A DNA stretch of 64,000 bases from Falsihalocynthiibacter sp042445055 (GTDB taxonomy: Bacteria > Pseudomonadota > Alphaproteobacteria > Rhodobacterales > Rhodobacteraceae): NCBI RefSeq assembly GCF_042445055.1, contig NZ_CP170339.1:248001-312000 (forward strand), written 5' to 3'. The first letter of the stretch is position 1, and every line of letters starts with the position of its first letter. Shown piece by piece: positions 34,228 to 42,571 of this stretch. Below the pieces are notes generated by a model, which was given only the letters and a program-made list of their open reading frames with translations, was not told the DNA's origin and made no database searches. Made by a program: the position numbers and the translations under genes.

Positions 34228-34287
34228 CGATGGGGCGCGGCCTACCTAGGTTTGTCATCTGACAGAATTCCCCCAAGGAGAGAACAG

Positions 34288-34608
34288 ATGGCTACAGTTG
34301 CCGTTACCGACCAAACATTCGACGCCGAAGTTCGCCAGTCCACAGTCCCAGTTGTTGTGGATTTCTGGGCGGAGTGGTGTGGCCCATGTAAGCAAATCGG
34401 CCCAGCACTTGAGGAACTATCCGCTGAATATGGCGACAAAGTTAAGATCGTCAAAGTGAACGTCGATGAAAACCCACAGTCGCCCGGTCAGCTTGGCGTT
34501 CGCGGCATTCCTGCGCTGTTCCTTTTCAAAGATGGCGAAGTTTATTCCAACAAAGTTGGCGCAGCACCAAAAGCAGCGCTTCAAAGCTGGATTAACGAAG
34601 CACTTTAA
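34288..34608 (+). CDS. trxA: Thioredoxin 1
   Basis: One hundred and six residues, the size of TrxA, with the WAEWCGPCKQIGPAL active site, the cis-proline loop GIPALFLFKDG and the conserved VNVDENP. It is a cytoplasmic disulfide reductant. ATG 34288 has AAGGAGAG nine bases before it; the open frame extends 12 codons upstream but lacks a comparable site. It is followed by a strong terminator and lies 60 bp behind addA. Confidence 0.97.
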   Translation: MATVAVTDQTFDAEVRQSTVPVVVDFWAEWCGPCKQIGPALEELSAEYGDKVKIVKVNVDENPQSPGQLGVRGIPALFLFKDGEVYSNKVGAAPKAALQSWINEAL

Positions 34609-34617
34609 TCAATGACA

Positions 34618-34641
34618 GGGCGCCCAATGAGGCGCCCTTTT
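34618..34641 (+). terminator. Rho-independent terminator of trxA
   Basis: A perfect 7-bp stem GGGCGCC/GGCGCCC with a 6-nt loop, followed by TTTT, 9 bp past the trxA stop. The T run overlaps the stop codon of the convergent gene at 34640. Confidence 0.9.
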
Positions 34642-35551
34642 AAATTTCCCAACCGCTTTTGCGCATCGCGGCAAGTATGCGTGTCTCTGCGTTTGGATTG
34701 CCCGCGTTGATCGACGTTTTTCGAAGAAACCAGAGCATATATTTATCAAATGGTTTGTCAGGATCCTGCGCGTGCTCGAACGCATCCTGCAATCCCATAT
34801 CTGCGACATTTCCAGCGATGTGATGAAAATCAATCTTGGCAAAAAGCACCGCTGGCTTGTGAAAGAAATACCCGCCCAGCGCGGCGGATGAATTCTGGGT
34901 CACAGTATAATCACAAGCGGCCACCAAAACGTCAGATGGCGCGTCACTCAATGCAAAACGATCATGCTTTTTCTCTATTGATTTTAGAGCTTTAATTTCT
35001 TTCTCAGAATAGGTTTCATTCGGATGAAGGCGCGCGAGAATGGGGCGTTTTTTATCTGTGGAAAGAGTCTGCTCGATCATTTCGATGGGGGAGCAAGTTT
35101 GAAACGAGCGTCGCTCCAACAGTCGCCCCTGAAGCGGCATATAGATGTACCCGCCGCGCGATGCGTTCAGAGATGCAAAGTGGCGTTTGCGCATACTGTT
35201 TGCGAAACGCTCGGCCTGATCTGCGTCTTGTTTACGGGGTGGAAACGGCATCTTAGCCACGCGAAATTTCCACCGCTCAGCCGTCGTTTCGATACGCCAA
35301 AACGGATAATAATACGCCCGCCGGAAGCAAAGAGCGCGTGAATGGAGCGGCTCTTTCATATGAAAGAGTGAATACCCCGCAAGGCCCGCGGATTTGGTGC
35401 GGTTTTCGATCGAATTGAGGTGATACTGAACGTCATAACCGACGCGGGACATCGCCGATTCAGTGCGGTTCATGAAATTATGGGTGCCTTTCTCGGCGCT
35501 CGCCTTAAAGTCCTCCTCAAGGAAGATATGCAATATTTTCAAAGGGTCCAT
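34640..35551 (-). CDS. Capsule-polysaccharide-type protein (Capsule_synth-like), orphan
   Basis: Three hundred and three residues, soluble, basic in the middle. The C-terminal half resembles KpsS/LipB-type capsule proteins: RPILARLHPNETYSEKE, then DYTVTQNSSAALGGYFFHKPAVLFAK, the conserved Asn/Ser pocket and 'gene-product family' proline turn near the nucleotide-sugar site of GT-B folds. Identification is tentative. No other capsule genes are nearby, though ugd is at 5646. I prefer ATG 35551; TTG 35587 is an earlier alternative. It is convergent with trxA and divergent from hslV. Confidence 0.55.
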   Translation of the reverse strand: MDPLKILHIFLEEDFKASAEKGTHNFMNRTESAMSRVGYDVQYHLNSIENRTKSAGLAGYSLFHMKEPLHSRALCFRRAYYYPFWRIETTAERWKFRVAKMPFPPRKQDADQAERFANSMRKRHFASLNASRGGYIYMPLQGRLLERRSFQTCSPIEMIEQTLSTDKKRPILARLHPNETYSEKEIKALKSIEKKHDRFALSDAPSDVLVAACDYTVTQNSSAALGGYFFHKPAVLFAKIDFHHIAGNVADMGLQDAFEHAQDPDKPFDKYMLWFLRKTSINAGNPNAETRILAAMRKSGWEI

Positions 35552-35595
35552 CGCCTGAAATCTAGTGCGATGCGGAAACTTTTCCAAGCAAAGAA

Positions 35596-35625
35596 CTTGT
35601 GGCAGCGCGGATAGGAAGCCATATA
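35596..35625 (+). promoter_or_regulatory. Possible heat-shock (RpoH-type) promoter of hslV
   Basis: CTTG (35596-35599) and CCATATA (35619-35625) are spaced 19 bp apart and lie 22 bp before the hslV ATG. They resemble RpoH -35 and -10 elements. The spacing is a little longer than the classical one. Confidence 0.35.
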
Positions 35626-35647
35626 CCTAAAAACAATGAGGGGAATT

Positions 35648-36208
35648 ATGTCAGACGATCAGTTTCCAGGATGGCACGGCACCACGATCATTGGTGTCAA
35701 AAAGGGCGGCAAAGTCGTCGTCGCGGGTGATGGGCAAGTAAGCCTTGGCCAAACGGTGATTAAGGGCTCCGCACGCAAGGTTCGTCGGCTCTCGCCGGGT
35801 GGCTATGATGTGGTTGCGGGATTTGCCGGCTCTACTGCGGATGCGTTCACACTTCTTGAGCGACTTGAAGCCAAGCTCGAAGCAACTCCGGGGCAACTCG
35901 CCCGCGCGAGCGTTGAGCTTGCGAAGGATTGGCGCACCGACAAATACCTTCAGAAGTTAGAGGCCATGCTGATTGTAACTGACGGCACCGATATTTTCGT
36001 CATTACGGGCGCGGGTGATGTGCTTGAGCCTGAACATGACATCGCCGCAATCGGTTCTGGCGGTAACTTTGCTCTCGCGGCAGCGCGTGGCCTGATCGAA
36101 AGCGATCATGACGCCGAAGCAGTCGCCCGCAAAGCGATGGCAATTGCCGCGGATATTTGTGTTTATACAAACGGTAACCTCACGGTTGAAACGATTGATG
36201 GTGCTTAA
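35648..36208 (+). CDS. hslV: ATP-dependent protease subunit HslV
   Basis: The 186-residue peptidase of the HslVU (ClpYQ) complex. The first 11 residues (MSDDQFPGWHG) are a propeptide; the catalytic Thr is residue 12 in TTIIGVKKGG. VAGDGQVSLG, KVRRL and GFAGSTADAFTLLERLE are family blocks. ATG 35648 has GAGGGGA upstream. It forms a double hexamer that HslU feeds with unfolded proteins. Unusually, a membrane protein gene separates it from hslU. Confidence 0.97.
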   Translation: MSDDQFPGWHGTTIIGVKKGGKVVVAGDGQVSLGQTVIKGSARKVRRLSPGGYDVVAGFAGSTADAFTLLERLEAKLEATPGQLARASVELAKDWRTDKYLQKLEAMLIVTDGTDIFVITGAGDVLEPEHDIAAIGSGGNFALAAARGLIESDHDAEAVARKAMAIAADICVYTNGNLTVETIDGA

Positions 36209-37279
36209 ATGAGCGGGTTTTCAACCGATGATGTGCGTGCTGCGGTTGCGGCAGGTGTCATCAATGAATCTCAGGCGTCGCGCCTTGTGACAATGGCGCA
36301 ATCCCGACAGGGTGTGCGTACGTATCTTTCGGGCGAGGATGAGCCGTTCGAGTTCTTTAGAGGTTTCGCCGAGATTTTCGTAACTGTTGGTCTGGGGCTG
36401 CTCTTTGCCGGTATATTCGCGATTACTGCGCTTCTTGGTGGTGGCGCTGTTGTTCCGATTGTCGGGATGCTGCTGTGTGCGGGCTTTGCCGTTTACTTCA
36501 CCAAAAAACGCCGCATGAGCCTTCCGAGCATTGCCTTGGCGACAGGTTTCGGCCTGTTTATGGCGATCTCAACGGGTATGATTATCGGCACGGGTGAAAT
36601 CCCCGAAGCGGGTCACGGGCTTATCATCGGGCTGGTGGGGATGGCGGGAATGGCGCTTTATTTCAACTACTTCAAGCTACCGTTTTCGATGTTCATTCTT
36701 GGGCTATTCGGTATCGTTACGATCCTATCTCTGGCCGGAATCGTCTCAAACGACAGGCGCATTTTCTTTGACTTTCCCGAGTCCCTTTTTGATTTGGGGC
36801 ATGGTTCTGTGATGGCCTATGGCTCTTTGATCTTCGGTGTTCTGGCGTTTGCGGGCGGCATTTGGTTTGACCTAAAGGATCCGCATCGCATCAGTCGCTA
36901 TTCGTCGTCGGCGTTTTGGCTTCATATGCTGGCCGCGCCCGCGCTTGTGAATGTTGTTGCGCTTTCGCTGTTTAACATTGGCGGTATCGTTGGGTACACG
37001 CTCACGTCTGCTGCACTGTTGTGCGTAACGATTGTCGCGCTTGTGATCGATCGTCGCTCGTTCCTAACGGCGGGAATTGGCTATATCGCCGTTCTAATCT
37101 TTATGGCGCTTGAGAACTCAACCGACGAGCATATATCAACCGTAGTAACGCTACTTGTGCTAGGTGGCGTGGTTACATTTCTGGGAACTTGGTGGGTGCA
37201 GATCCGCGATATCGTGATGCAGGCCCTCCCGAACTTCCCACTCAAGAAACGCTTACCCCCATATTCGGAGTCAGTATGA
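36209..37279 (+). CDS. Polytopic membrane protein between hslV and hslU
   Basis: Three hundred and fifty-six residues: a soluble N-terminal segment (1-50, VRAAVAAGVINESQASRLVTMA, a short helical region like those of DUF2157-type proteins) followed by about ten membrane helices (from about 55 to 328) and a short basic tail. I do not recognise a specific function. Its ATG directly follows the hslV stop and its stop overlaps hslU (ATGA), so it is translated with the protease. The sequence is evenly hydrophobic with no transporter motif. It may be linked to membrane stress or simply be an operon passenger. Confidence 0.8.
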   Translation: MSGFSTDDVRAAVAAGVINESQASRLVTMAQSRQGVRTYLSGEDEPFEFFRGFAEIFVTVGLGLLFAGIFAITALLGGGAVVPIVGMLLCAGFAVYFTKKRRMSLPSIALATGFGLFMAISTGMIIGTGEIPEAGHGLIIGLVGMAGMALYFNYFKLPFSMFILGLFGIVTILSLAGIVSNDRRIFFDFPESLFDLGHGSVMAYGSLIFGVLAFAGGIWFDLKDPHRISRYSSSAFWLHMLAAPALVNVVALSLFNIGGIVGYTLTSAALLCVTIVALVIDRRSFLTAGIGYIAVLIFMALENSTDEHISTVVTLLVLGGVVTFLGTWWVQIRDIVMQALPNFPLKKRLPPYSESV

Positions 37280-38583
37280 CCGACCTTACGCCCCGCGAAA
37301 TCGTATCCGAGCTTGATCGTTTTATCATCGGTCAGAACGACGCAAAACGTGCTGTTGCTGTTGCCCTGCGTAACCGGTGGCGGCGCAAGCAGCTTTCTGA
37401 CGATTTGCGCGACGAAGTTTATCCCAAGAATATCTTGATGATCGGGCCGACCGGCGTAGGCAAAACCGAAATCTCTCGGCGCTTGGCCAAACTTGCGCGC
37501 GCGCCTTTCATCAAGGTTGAGGCCACAAAGTTTACCGAAGTTGGCTATGTGGGCCGCGATGTCGAGCAAATCGTCCGTGATCTGGTGGATAGCGCAATCG
37601 CCCAAACGCGGGAATATATGCGCGAGGAAGTTCGCGCAGGTGCCCGTACCGCCGCAGAAGAGCGCGTTATCGAGGCTATCGCTGGCTCGGACGCACGGGC
37701 CCAAACGCGGGAAATGTTCCGCAAGAAGCTCATCTCGGGCGAATTGGACGATACCGTGATCGAGCTTGATGTCGCCGACACTTCCAACCCAATGCAGGGA
37801 TTTGAACTCCCCGGACAGCCAGGTGGAAGCGCGACGGTCATGAACCTTGGTGATCTCTTTGGCAAGGCAATGGGCGGACGCACAGTTCGCAAGAAAATGA
37901 CTGTGGCGCAGAGCTTCGACATTCTTTTGGGCGAGGAGGCCGACAAGCTTCTGGATGACGAGATCGTCGTCAAGAAAGCGCTCGAGAGTGTCGAGGAAAA
38001 CGGCATCGTATTCCTTGACGAGATCGACAAGGTCTGTGCCCGCTCGGATGCGCGCGGCGGTGATGTGTCGCGCGAAGGTGTTCAGCGCGACTTGCTTCCC
38101 CTGATTGAGGGCACGGTCGTTTCCACCAAGCATGGACCCGTCAAAACCGACCACATCCTTTTCATCGCATCAGGAGCGTTCCACATCGCCAAGCCGAGCG
38201 ATTTGCTTCCAGAGCTTCAAGGTCGTTTGCCTATTCGGGTCGAACTTCGCGCACTCACGGAACAGGATTTTATCCGCATTCTGACGGAAACGGAAAACGC
38301 ACTTACGCTCCAATATACCGCGTTGATGGCGACCGAAAAAGTGACTGTGGAGTTTGCGCCCGACGGTATCGCCGAGCTTGCGAAAATCGCGGCGAACGTT
38401 AATCACACGGTCGAGAATATCGGAGCGCGTCGGCTCTATACGGTTCTGGAGCGCGTGTTCGAGGACCTATCGTTCACGGCGCCTGATCGCGCCGATGATG
38501 TCGTGACCGTGGATGCTAAATTTGTTGAAAAACATCTCGGAGAGCTTGCACAATCGACTGATCTCAGTCGTTATGTATTGTAA
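37276..38583 (+). CDS. hslU: HslU ATPase subunit of the HslVU protease
   Basis: The 435-residue AAA+ unfoldase. PREIVSELDRFIIGQNDAKRAVAVALRNRWRR is the family front; Walker A is MIGPTGVGKTEISRR, Walker B GIVFLDEIDKV, and ENIGARRLYTVLE is the sensor region. The last residues, LSRYVL, are those that insert into HslV to activate it. ATG 37276 overlaps the stop of the membrane protein; the frame is open upstream but the conserved start is here. Confidence 0.97.
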   Translation: MTDLTPREIVSELDRFIIGQNDAKRAVAVALRNRWRRKQLSDDLRDEVYPKNILMIGPTGVGKTEISRRLAKLARAPFIKVEATKFTEVGYVGRDVEQIVRDLVDSAIAQTREYMREEVRAGARTAAEERVIEAIAGSDARAQTREMFRKKLISGELDDTVIELDVADTSNPMQGFELPGQPGGSATVMNLGDLFGKAMGGRTVRKKMTVAQSFDILLGEEADKLLDDEIVVKKALESVEENGIVFLDEIDKVCARSDARGGDVSREGVQRDLLPLIEGTVVSTKHGPVKTDHILFIASGAFHIAKPSDLLPELQGRLPIRVELRALTEQDFIRILTETENALTLQYTALMATEKVTVEFAPDGIAELAKIAANVNHTVENIGARRLYTVLERVFEDLSFTAPDRADDVVTVDAKFVEKHLGELAQSTDLSRYVL

Positions 38584-38602
38584 ATTACTCTGAGTTTATT
38601 GA

Positions 38603-39679
38603 ATGCGTATTGTCCTTTTCCTCTGCTTGGCACTTCTGGCAAGCTGCACATCGCCGAATGCTGTTCGTTTTTCGAACAACGCAGAGGTGGGCAATATCGT
38701 TCCGATTTTCGTTGGAACCACGCGCGTTCCGGGTGAGGCGGGGGATTTCAGCAGCAAGCTCGCGAGCGAAACAAATTATCTGCGGTATGATGTTTCGATC
38801 CCGCCCAGCCACACACCCGGGAATATTGAGTGGGCCAAAAGAGCGCGGCCGAATCCGGAAACCGAATTCGCCGCAACTGCCAAGTATACCTATCAAAACG
38901 ATGCCTCGTTTCGCGGCGCAATCCAGAACGCGATGCGCCAAAGGGGCAGCAAACGCGTGTACGTCTATGTGCATGGCTATCTGAACACGTTCGGCGATGG
39001 CCTCTATCGTGCGGCGCAAATATCGAATGATTTCTCATTGGATTCAGTAGTCGCGCATTTCGCTTGGCCAAGTGCCGCGAGTCCCTTTGGTTATGCACAA
39101 GATCGGGATGCCGCTTTGACCGCGCGTGACAGTTTTGAGGAGTATCTCAGGACGATTAAGGCCGCAGGCGCAGAGGAAATCGTAATCGTCGCGCATTCCC
39201 TTGGTTCGGCGCTGACGATGGAAGTTATGCGGACACTTGCGAAGAATGATCCAAGCGAAGTGCCGCGCCTTATTAAAGGTGTCCTCCTGATTGCGCCGGA
39301 TATCGACGTGGATCTCTTTGTTTCTCAGGCAGAACCGATCACACAGATGCCTGATTTCTTTATGATTTTCACCTCGGCGCGGGACCGCGCGATGCAGCTT
39401 TCTTCGGCCGTTGCCGGAGGTAAGCCGCGTTTGGGCAATATTCAGGACCTGACGCCAATTCAGCATCTCGATGTGCTTGTGTGGGACATAAGTGAGCTTA
39501 ATGGCATCCAAAAGAGCAACCACCTCGCCGCATTCGAAAATCCAGAGACGCTTGAGTTTTTTGAACTGATCCGCGCCAACAGCTCAATCCTATCCGTGAG
39601 CGGCACAGAAGCAGCAATCCCGAACACCGCCGTTCTGCTGCTCAATCGTTCGCAGGCCGCATTAACACCCCAGAATTAG
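38603..39679 (+). CDS. Lipoprotein alpha/beta hydrolase (DUF900)
   Basis: Three hundred and fifty-eight residues. A lipoprotein signal ends in LLASC (Cys15), so the protein is anchored to a membrane face. The hydrolase domain shows VYVYVHGYLNTFGDG (oxyanion region), VVAHFAWPS and the nucleophile elbow VIVAHSLGSALTMEV (Ser in AHSLG), with APDIDVDLFV following. This is the DUF900 esterase/lipase-like group; the substrate is unknown. It starts 19 bp after hslU on the same strand and may belong to that transcript. Confidence 0.88.
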   Translation: MRIVLFLCLALLASCTSPNAVRFSNNAEVGNIVPIFVGTTRVPGEAGDFSSKLASETNYLRYDVSIPPSHTPGNIEWAKRARPNPETEFAATAKYTYQNDASFRGAIQNAMRQRGSKRVYVYVHGYLNTFGDGLYRAAQISNDFSLDSVVAHFAWPSAASPFGYAQDRDAALTARDSFEEYLRTIKAAGAEEIVIVAHSLGSALTMEVMRTLAKNDPSEVPRLIKGVLLIAPDIDVDLFVSQAEPITQMPDFFMIFTSARDRAMQLSSAVAGGKPRLGNIQDLTPIQHLDVLVWDISELNGIQKSNHLAAFENPETLEFFELIRANSSILSVSGTEAAIPNTAVLLLNRSQAALTPQN

Positions 39680-39706
39680 GGGCTAGGCATTCCAAGGGCA
39701 TTCCCT

Positions 39707-39730
39707 CATAAGAAAAGCGCGTTTCTTATG
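39707..39730. promoter_or_regulatory. Long palindrome before the MFS transporter
   Basis: Arms CATAAGAAA (39707-39715) and TTTCTTATG (39722-39730) are perfect 9-bp complements, and the 6-nt centre AGCGCG keeps GCGC, so 22 of 24 positions are symmetrical. It ends 10 bp before ATG 39741. No T-tract is present. It looks like a repressor operator or a hairpin controlling translation. Confidence 0.6.
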
Positions 39731-39740
39731 AAGTGATCCA

Positions 39741-40964
39741 ATGCCTTTTACGACCTTTCTCGTTACCAATGCCCGCTGGCTCTTGGCGGGGTTCTCTATC
39801 GCGTTCGTTTCGAGCTTTGGCCAAACGTATTTTATCTCGATCTTCGCGGGCGCTATTCGCTCGGAGTTTGACCTTTCGCACGGTGCGTGGGGCGGGATTT
39901 ATCTGATCGGGACGAGTGCCTCAGCGATAACGATGATTTGGGCTGGCGGACTGGTCGATCGGTGGCGAATACGCTCGCTCTGTACGATCATTTTGCTAAT
40001 GCTCGCCGTAGCTTGCCTGTCGATGGCCGCAGTTCCAAGTGCGACGGCGCTGATATTCGTGATCTTTGCGTTGCGCTTCACTGGTCAGGGGATGTTGGCC
40101 CATGCGACGACCGTTTCGATGGCGCGCTGGTTCGTTGCGACACGGGGGCGCGCATTGGCGATTGCATCGCTTGGGTTCAAAACGGGCGAGGCGATCCTGC
40201 CGCTTATCTTCGTAGCCTTGATGGCGTGGTTTGCGTGGCGAGATTTGTGGATACTCGCCGCAGGACTTGCCTTGCTGGTTATCCCGCTCTTGGCGGTGCT
40301 CCTTAAACACGAGCGAACACCACAATCGATCTCCACTGAAAACCAATCCGTTGGCATGCAGGGGCGGCACTGGACCCGCAATCAGACCCTGCGCCATTGG
40401 TTGTTCTGGTACATGCTCCTCGCGCTCATGGGGCCGCCGTGTTTTATGACGGCGCTGTTCTTTCAACAGGTCCATATCAGTGAGGTTAAGGGCTTTACTC
40501 ACATTAGCTTTGTTGCGCTTTTCCCGATTTTTACCATCGTAAGCTCAGGCGCCATGATGCTTGCGGGGTGGGCGATTGATCGGTTTTCAACGCCACGCAT
40601 TCTCCCGACTTACCTAATACCGATGTCGCTTGGGTTCTTTCTTGCGGCGCAGTCCAACTCACTCCTTGGTATGGCCGTTGCGCTTGGCTTCCTTGGGCTT
40701 TCGCAGGGAGCAGCGTCGGTTGTTGTGCCTGCGTTTTGGGCCGAGTTTTATGGAACGCGAAACCTTGGATCGATCAAGGCGATGGCCGCTGCGGTCATGG
40801 TTGCATCATCGGCCGTGGGGCCGGGGCTTTCTGGGGTGCTCATTGATATGGGGATCGATTTCTCACAACAAATGTACGGAATCGCGATCTATTTCCTATG
40901 TGCTGTCATGCTGATTTGGCTCGGGATGCAGCGCGTAAGGCTTTCGTCACCTTTGACGGCGTAG
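39741..40964 (+). CDS. Major facilitator superfamily transporter
   Basis: A 407-residue polytopic protein with twelve hydrophobic segments, typical for an MFS antiporter. The motif AGGLVDRWRIR lies between helices 2 and 3, and its counterpart GWAIDRFSTPR lies in the second half. SAITMIWAGG and SQGAASVVVPAFWAEFYG fit aromatic/organic-acid type members, but the substrate is not predictable. The last 18 bp overlap the convergent smr gene. A strong palindrome lies just upstream of its start; no regulator gene adjoins it. Confidence 0.88.
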   Translation: MPFTTFLVTNARWLLAGFSIAFVSSFGQTYFISIFAGAIRSEFDLSHGAWGGIYLIGTSASAITMIWAGGLVDRWRIRSLCTIILLMLAVACLSMAAVPSATALIFVIFALRFTGQGMLAHATTVSMARWFVATRGRALAIASLGFKTGEAILPLIFVALMAWFAWRDLWILAAGLALLVIPLLAVLLKHERTPQSISTENQSVGMQGRHWTRNQTLRHWLFWYMLLALMGPPCFMTALFFQQVHISEVKGFTHISFVALFPIFTIVSSGAMMLAGWAIDRFSTPRILPTYLIPMSLGFFLAAQSNSLLGMAVALGFLGLSQGAASVVVPAFWAEFYGTRNLGSIKAMAAAVMVASSAVGPGLSGVLIDMGIDFSQQMYGIAIYFLCAVMLIWLGMQRVRLSSPLTA

Positions 40965-41546
40965 ATACACGTAGTAAGCGCCTTCGCCACCATGTTTGCG
41001 ATGCGCTTGTGCCACTTGAAGCACCGCAGAGCGAAGCGGCGGCATAGAGAGCCATTGCGGAACCTGATGCTTAAGAACGCCATAGGGCACGGGTATTGGG
41101 CCCGGTTCATCGCGGTGCTTTCCCTTGCCGGTCACAACCAAAACCAGCCGCTTACCATCATCAAAGGCATCCAGAATAAATCCCATCAGGACGGGATGCG
41201 CCTGTGCCATTGTCATTCCGTGAAGGTCGATTTTTGCTTGCGGGGCCTCGCGGCCTTGCTTCATTCTCTTGTACTTTTTGCCGTCCATCTGCACACGTTC
41301 TCGCGCCATTTGCTCTGGCAGGCTTGGTTTAAGGTCGCGCGATTCAGGTATCGGTTTGGACTTTTCACCAATACGAAATCCACCGCGTGGCTGATGTGAT
41401 TGGTGCTGCTTGGGTTTTAGGGGTTTATCATGCTGCGGTATGGATTTGGTAAGCTTGGCACGCGCGGGCCGCAACGGCGTAATCTGTGACGCAATCGTCA
41501 GCCACAGATCCTCTTCGTTGGGTTTGAGGCGGCGAGGCTTCTTCAT
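40947..41546 (-). CDS. Smr domain protein
   Basis: One hundred and ninety-nine residues: a basic, proline-rich N-terminal half (1-105) without a clear domain and a C-terminal Smr domain with KIDLHGMTMAQAH (the LDLHG motif as IDLHG) and LVVTGKGKHRD. Smr domains are nucleases or RNA/DNA-binding modules related to MutS2. It overlaps mltA by 4 nt (ATGA on the minus strand), so it belongs to the tim44-mltA-smr operon conserved in Alphaproteobacteria near secB. Confidence 0.92.
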   Translation of the reverse strand: MKKPRRLKPNEEDLWLTIASQITPLRPARAKLTKSIPQHDKPLKPKQHQSHQPRGGFRIGEKSKPIPESRDLKPSLPEQMARERVQMDGKKYKRMKQGREAPQAKIDLHGMTMAQAHPVLMGFILDAFDDGKRLVLVVTGKGKHRDEPGPIPVPYGVLKHQVPQWLSMPPLRSAVLQVAQAHRKHGGEGAYYVYLRRQR

Positions 41547-42568
41547 TCCAGCTCCCCCTCAGGGGCCATCGCAAACGCAAGCTGGATCGGCATGAGCACG
41601 ACCATGCGGCCGCCATCTTTGATTTGGTTCGCAACTTTCCCTGCGACTTCGCCCGTTCCAAAGAAAACATCGGCGCGTTGTGCACCCTTGATCGCGGCAC
41701 CTGTATCCTGTGCAACCATCAAGCGGTGCAGGGTAGGGTTGCCCGGCTTCTCGATCCAAACGGGAGAGCCGAGCGTCACATAGCGCGGATCAACGGCAAG
41801 CGAACGCAGCGACGTAAGCGAGCGGTTCATCGCGCCACGCGGACCCTTGTTTGGTGGCAGCGCGAGCTTGCGAAAGAACACATACGATGGATTGGTCCAA
41901 AGCACCTCTTGCCCAAAGCTTGGGTTGCGGCCAAACCAGTCACGGATACGCGCGTTTGAGGCCTGACTGCGGGTCATGATGCCCTCATCAATCAACTTTT
42001 GCGCAATAGAGCGGTTCGGATGCCCGTTCTCTCCGGCATAGCCAACGCGGATGCTGCTTCCGTCGGTAAGTTTAACGCGGCCAGACCCCTGAATCTGAAG
42101 AAAATAGATATCAACAGGGTTATCGACCCATGCGATTTCCAACCCCTTGAGGGCATCGGTTTGGTCAATCTGCTGGCGCGTAAAAGTCGCAGCTTCGCCC
42201 TGAGGCTTGCGATAAAGCGGATAGCGATGACGGCCATCAGGATACCGCGCACCGCGCAACTCTGGTTCAAAATATCCAGTAAAAAGCGTGGGCGTACCGT
42301 TTTCGATAATCACTGGCCGAAAGAAAAGCTCAAAGAACGCTTTGGGGTCGGGGTTTGAGTGAGCAAACTCGCAAAGGTTGCTCCACTCGGGATCATCCAT
42401 CAGTTTGCAGGTCTCTTTGTATGCATCAAAGGCTGCCTGATGGTTGTCCTCTTGCCACCCCGCAAGATTATCAAACGACAGGATACGCGCAGTGGTTTCA
42501 GCTTGCGCGCTAGAAATAACAAAGGGTGCCAGAAGCACCCCAAGTCCAATTATCAAACGCGCCAACAC
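41543..42568 (-). CDS. mltA: Membrane-bound lytic transglycosylase A
   Basis: A 341-residue MltA: signal peptide (1-23), then the barrel domain with TGYFEPELRGAR, FLQIQGSGRVKLTDG, and the catalytic C-terminal 3D domain (DTGAAIKGAQRADVFFGTG), in which the Asp residues are conserved. It cleaves peptidoglycan glycan strands leaving 1,6-anhydro-MurNAc, which ties in with the MurNAc recycling genes amgK-murU at 26 kb. The typical lipobox Cys is absent; the signal looks like type I. It starts 3 bp after the tim44-like gene. Confidence 0.94.
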   Translation of the reverse strand: MLARLIIGLGVLLAPFVISSAQAETTARILSFDNLAGWQEDNHQAAFDAYKETCKLMDDPEWSNLCEFAHSNPDPKAFFELFFRPVIIENGTPTLFTGYFEPELRGARYPDGRHRYPLYRKPQGEAATFTRQQIDQTDALKGLEIAWVDNPVDIYFLQIQGSGRVKLTDGSSIRVGYAGENGHPNRSIAQKLIDEGIMTRSQASNARIRDWFGRNPSFGQEVLWTNPSYVFFRKLALPPNKGPRGAMNRSLTSLRSLAVDPRYVTLGSPVWIEKPGNPTLHRLMVAQDTGAAIKGAQRADVFFGTGEVAGKVANQIKDGGRMVVLMPIQLAFAMAPEGELE

Positions 42569-42571
42569 GGA

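Noticed and set aside
37081..38154. 357-codon minus-strand frame
   Set aside because: Antisense of hslU and the membrane protein gene; no family features.
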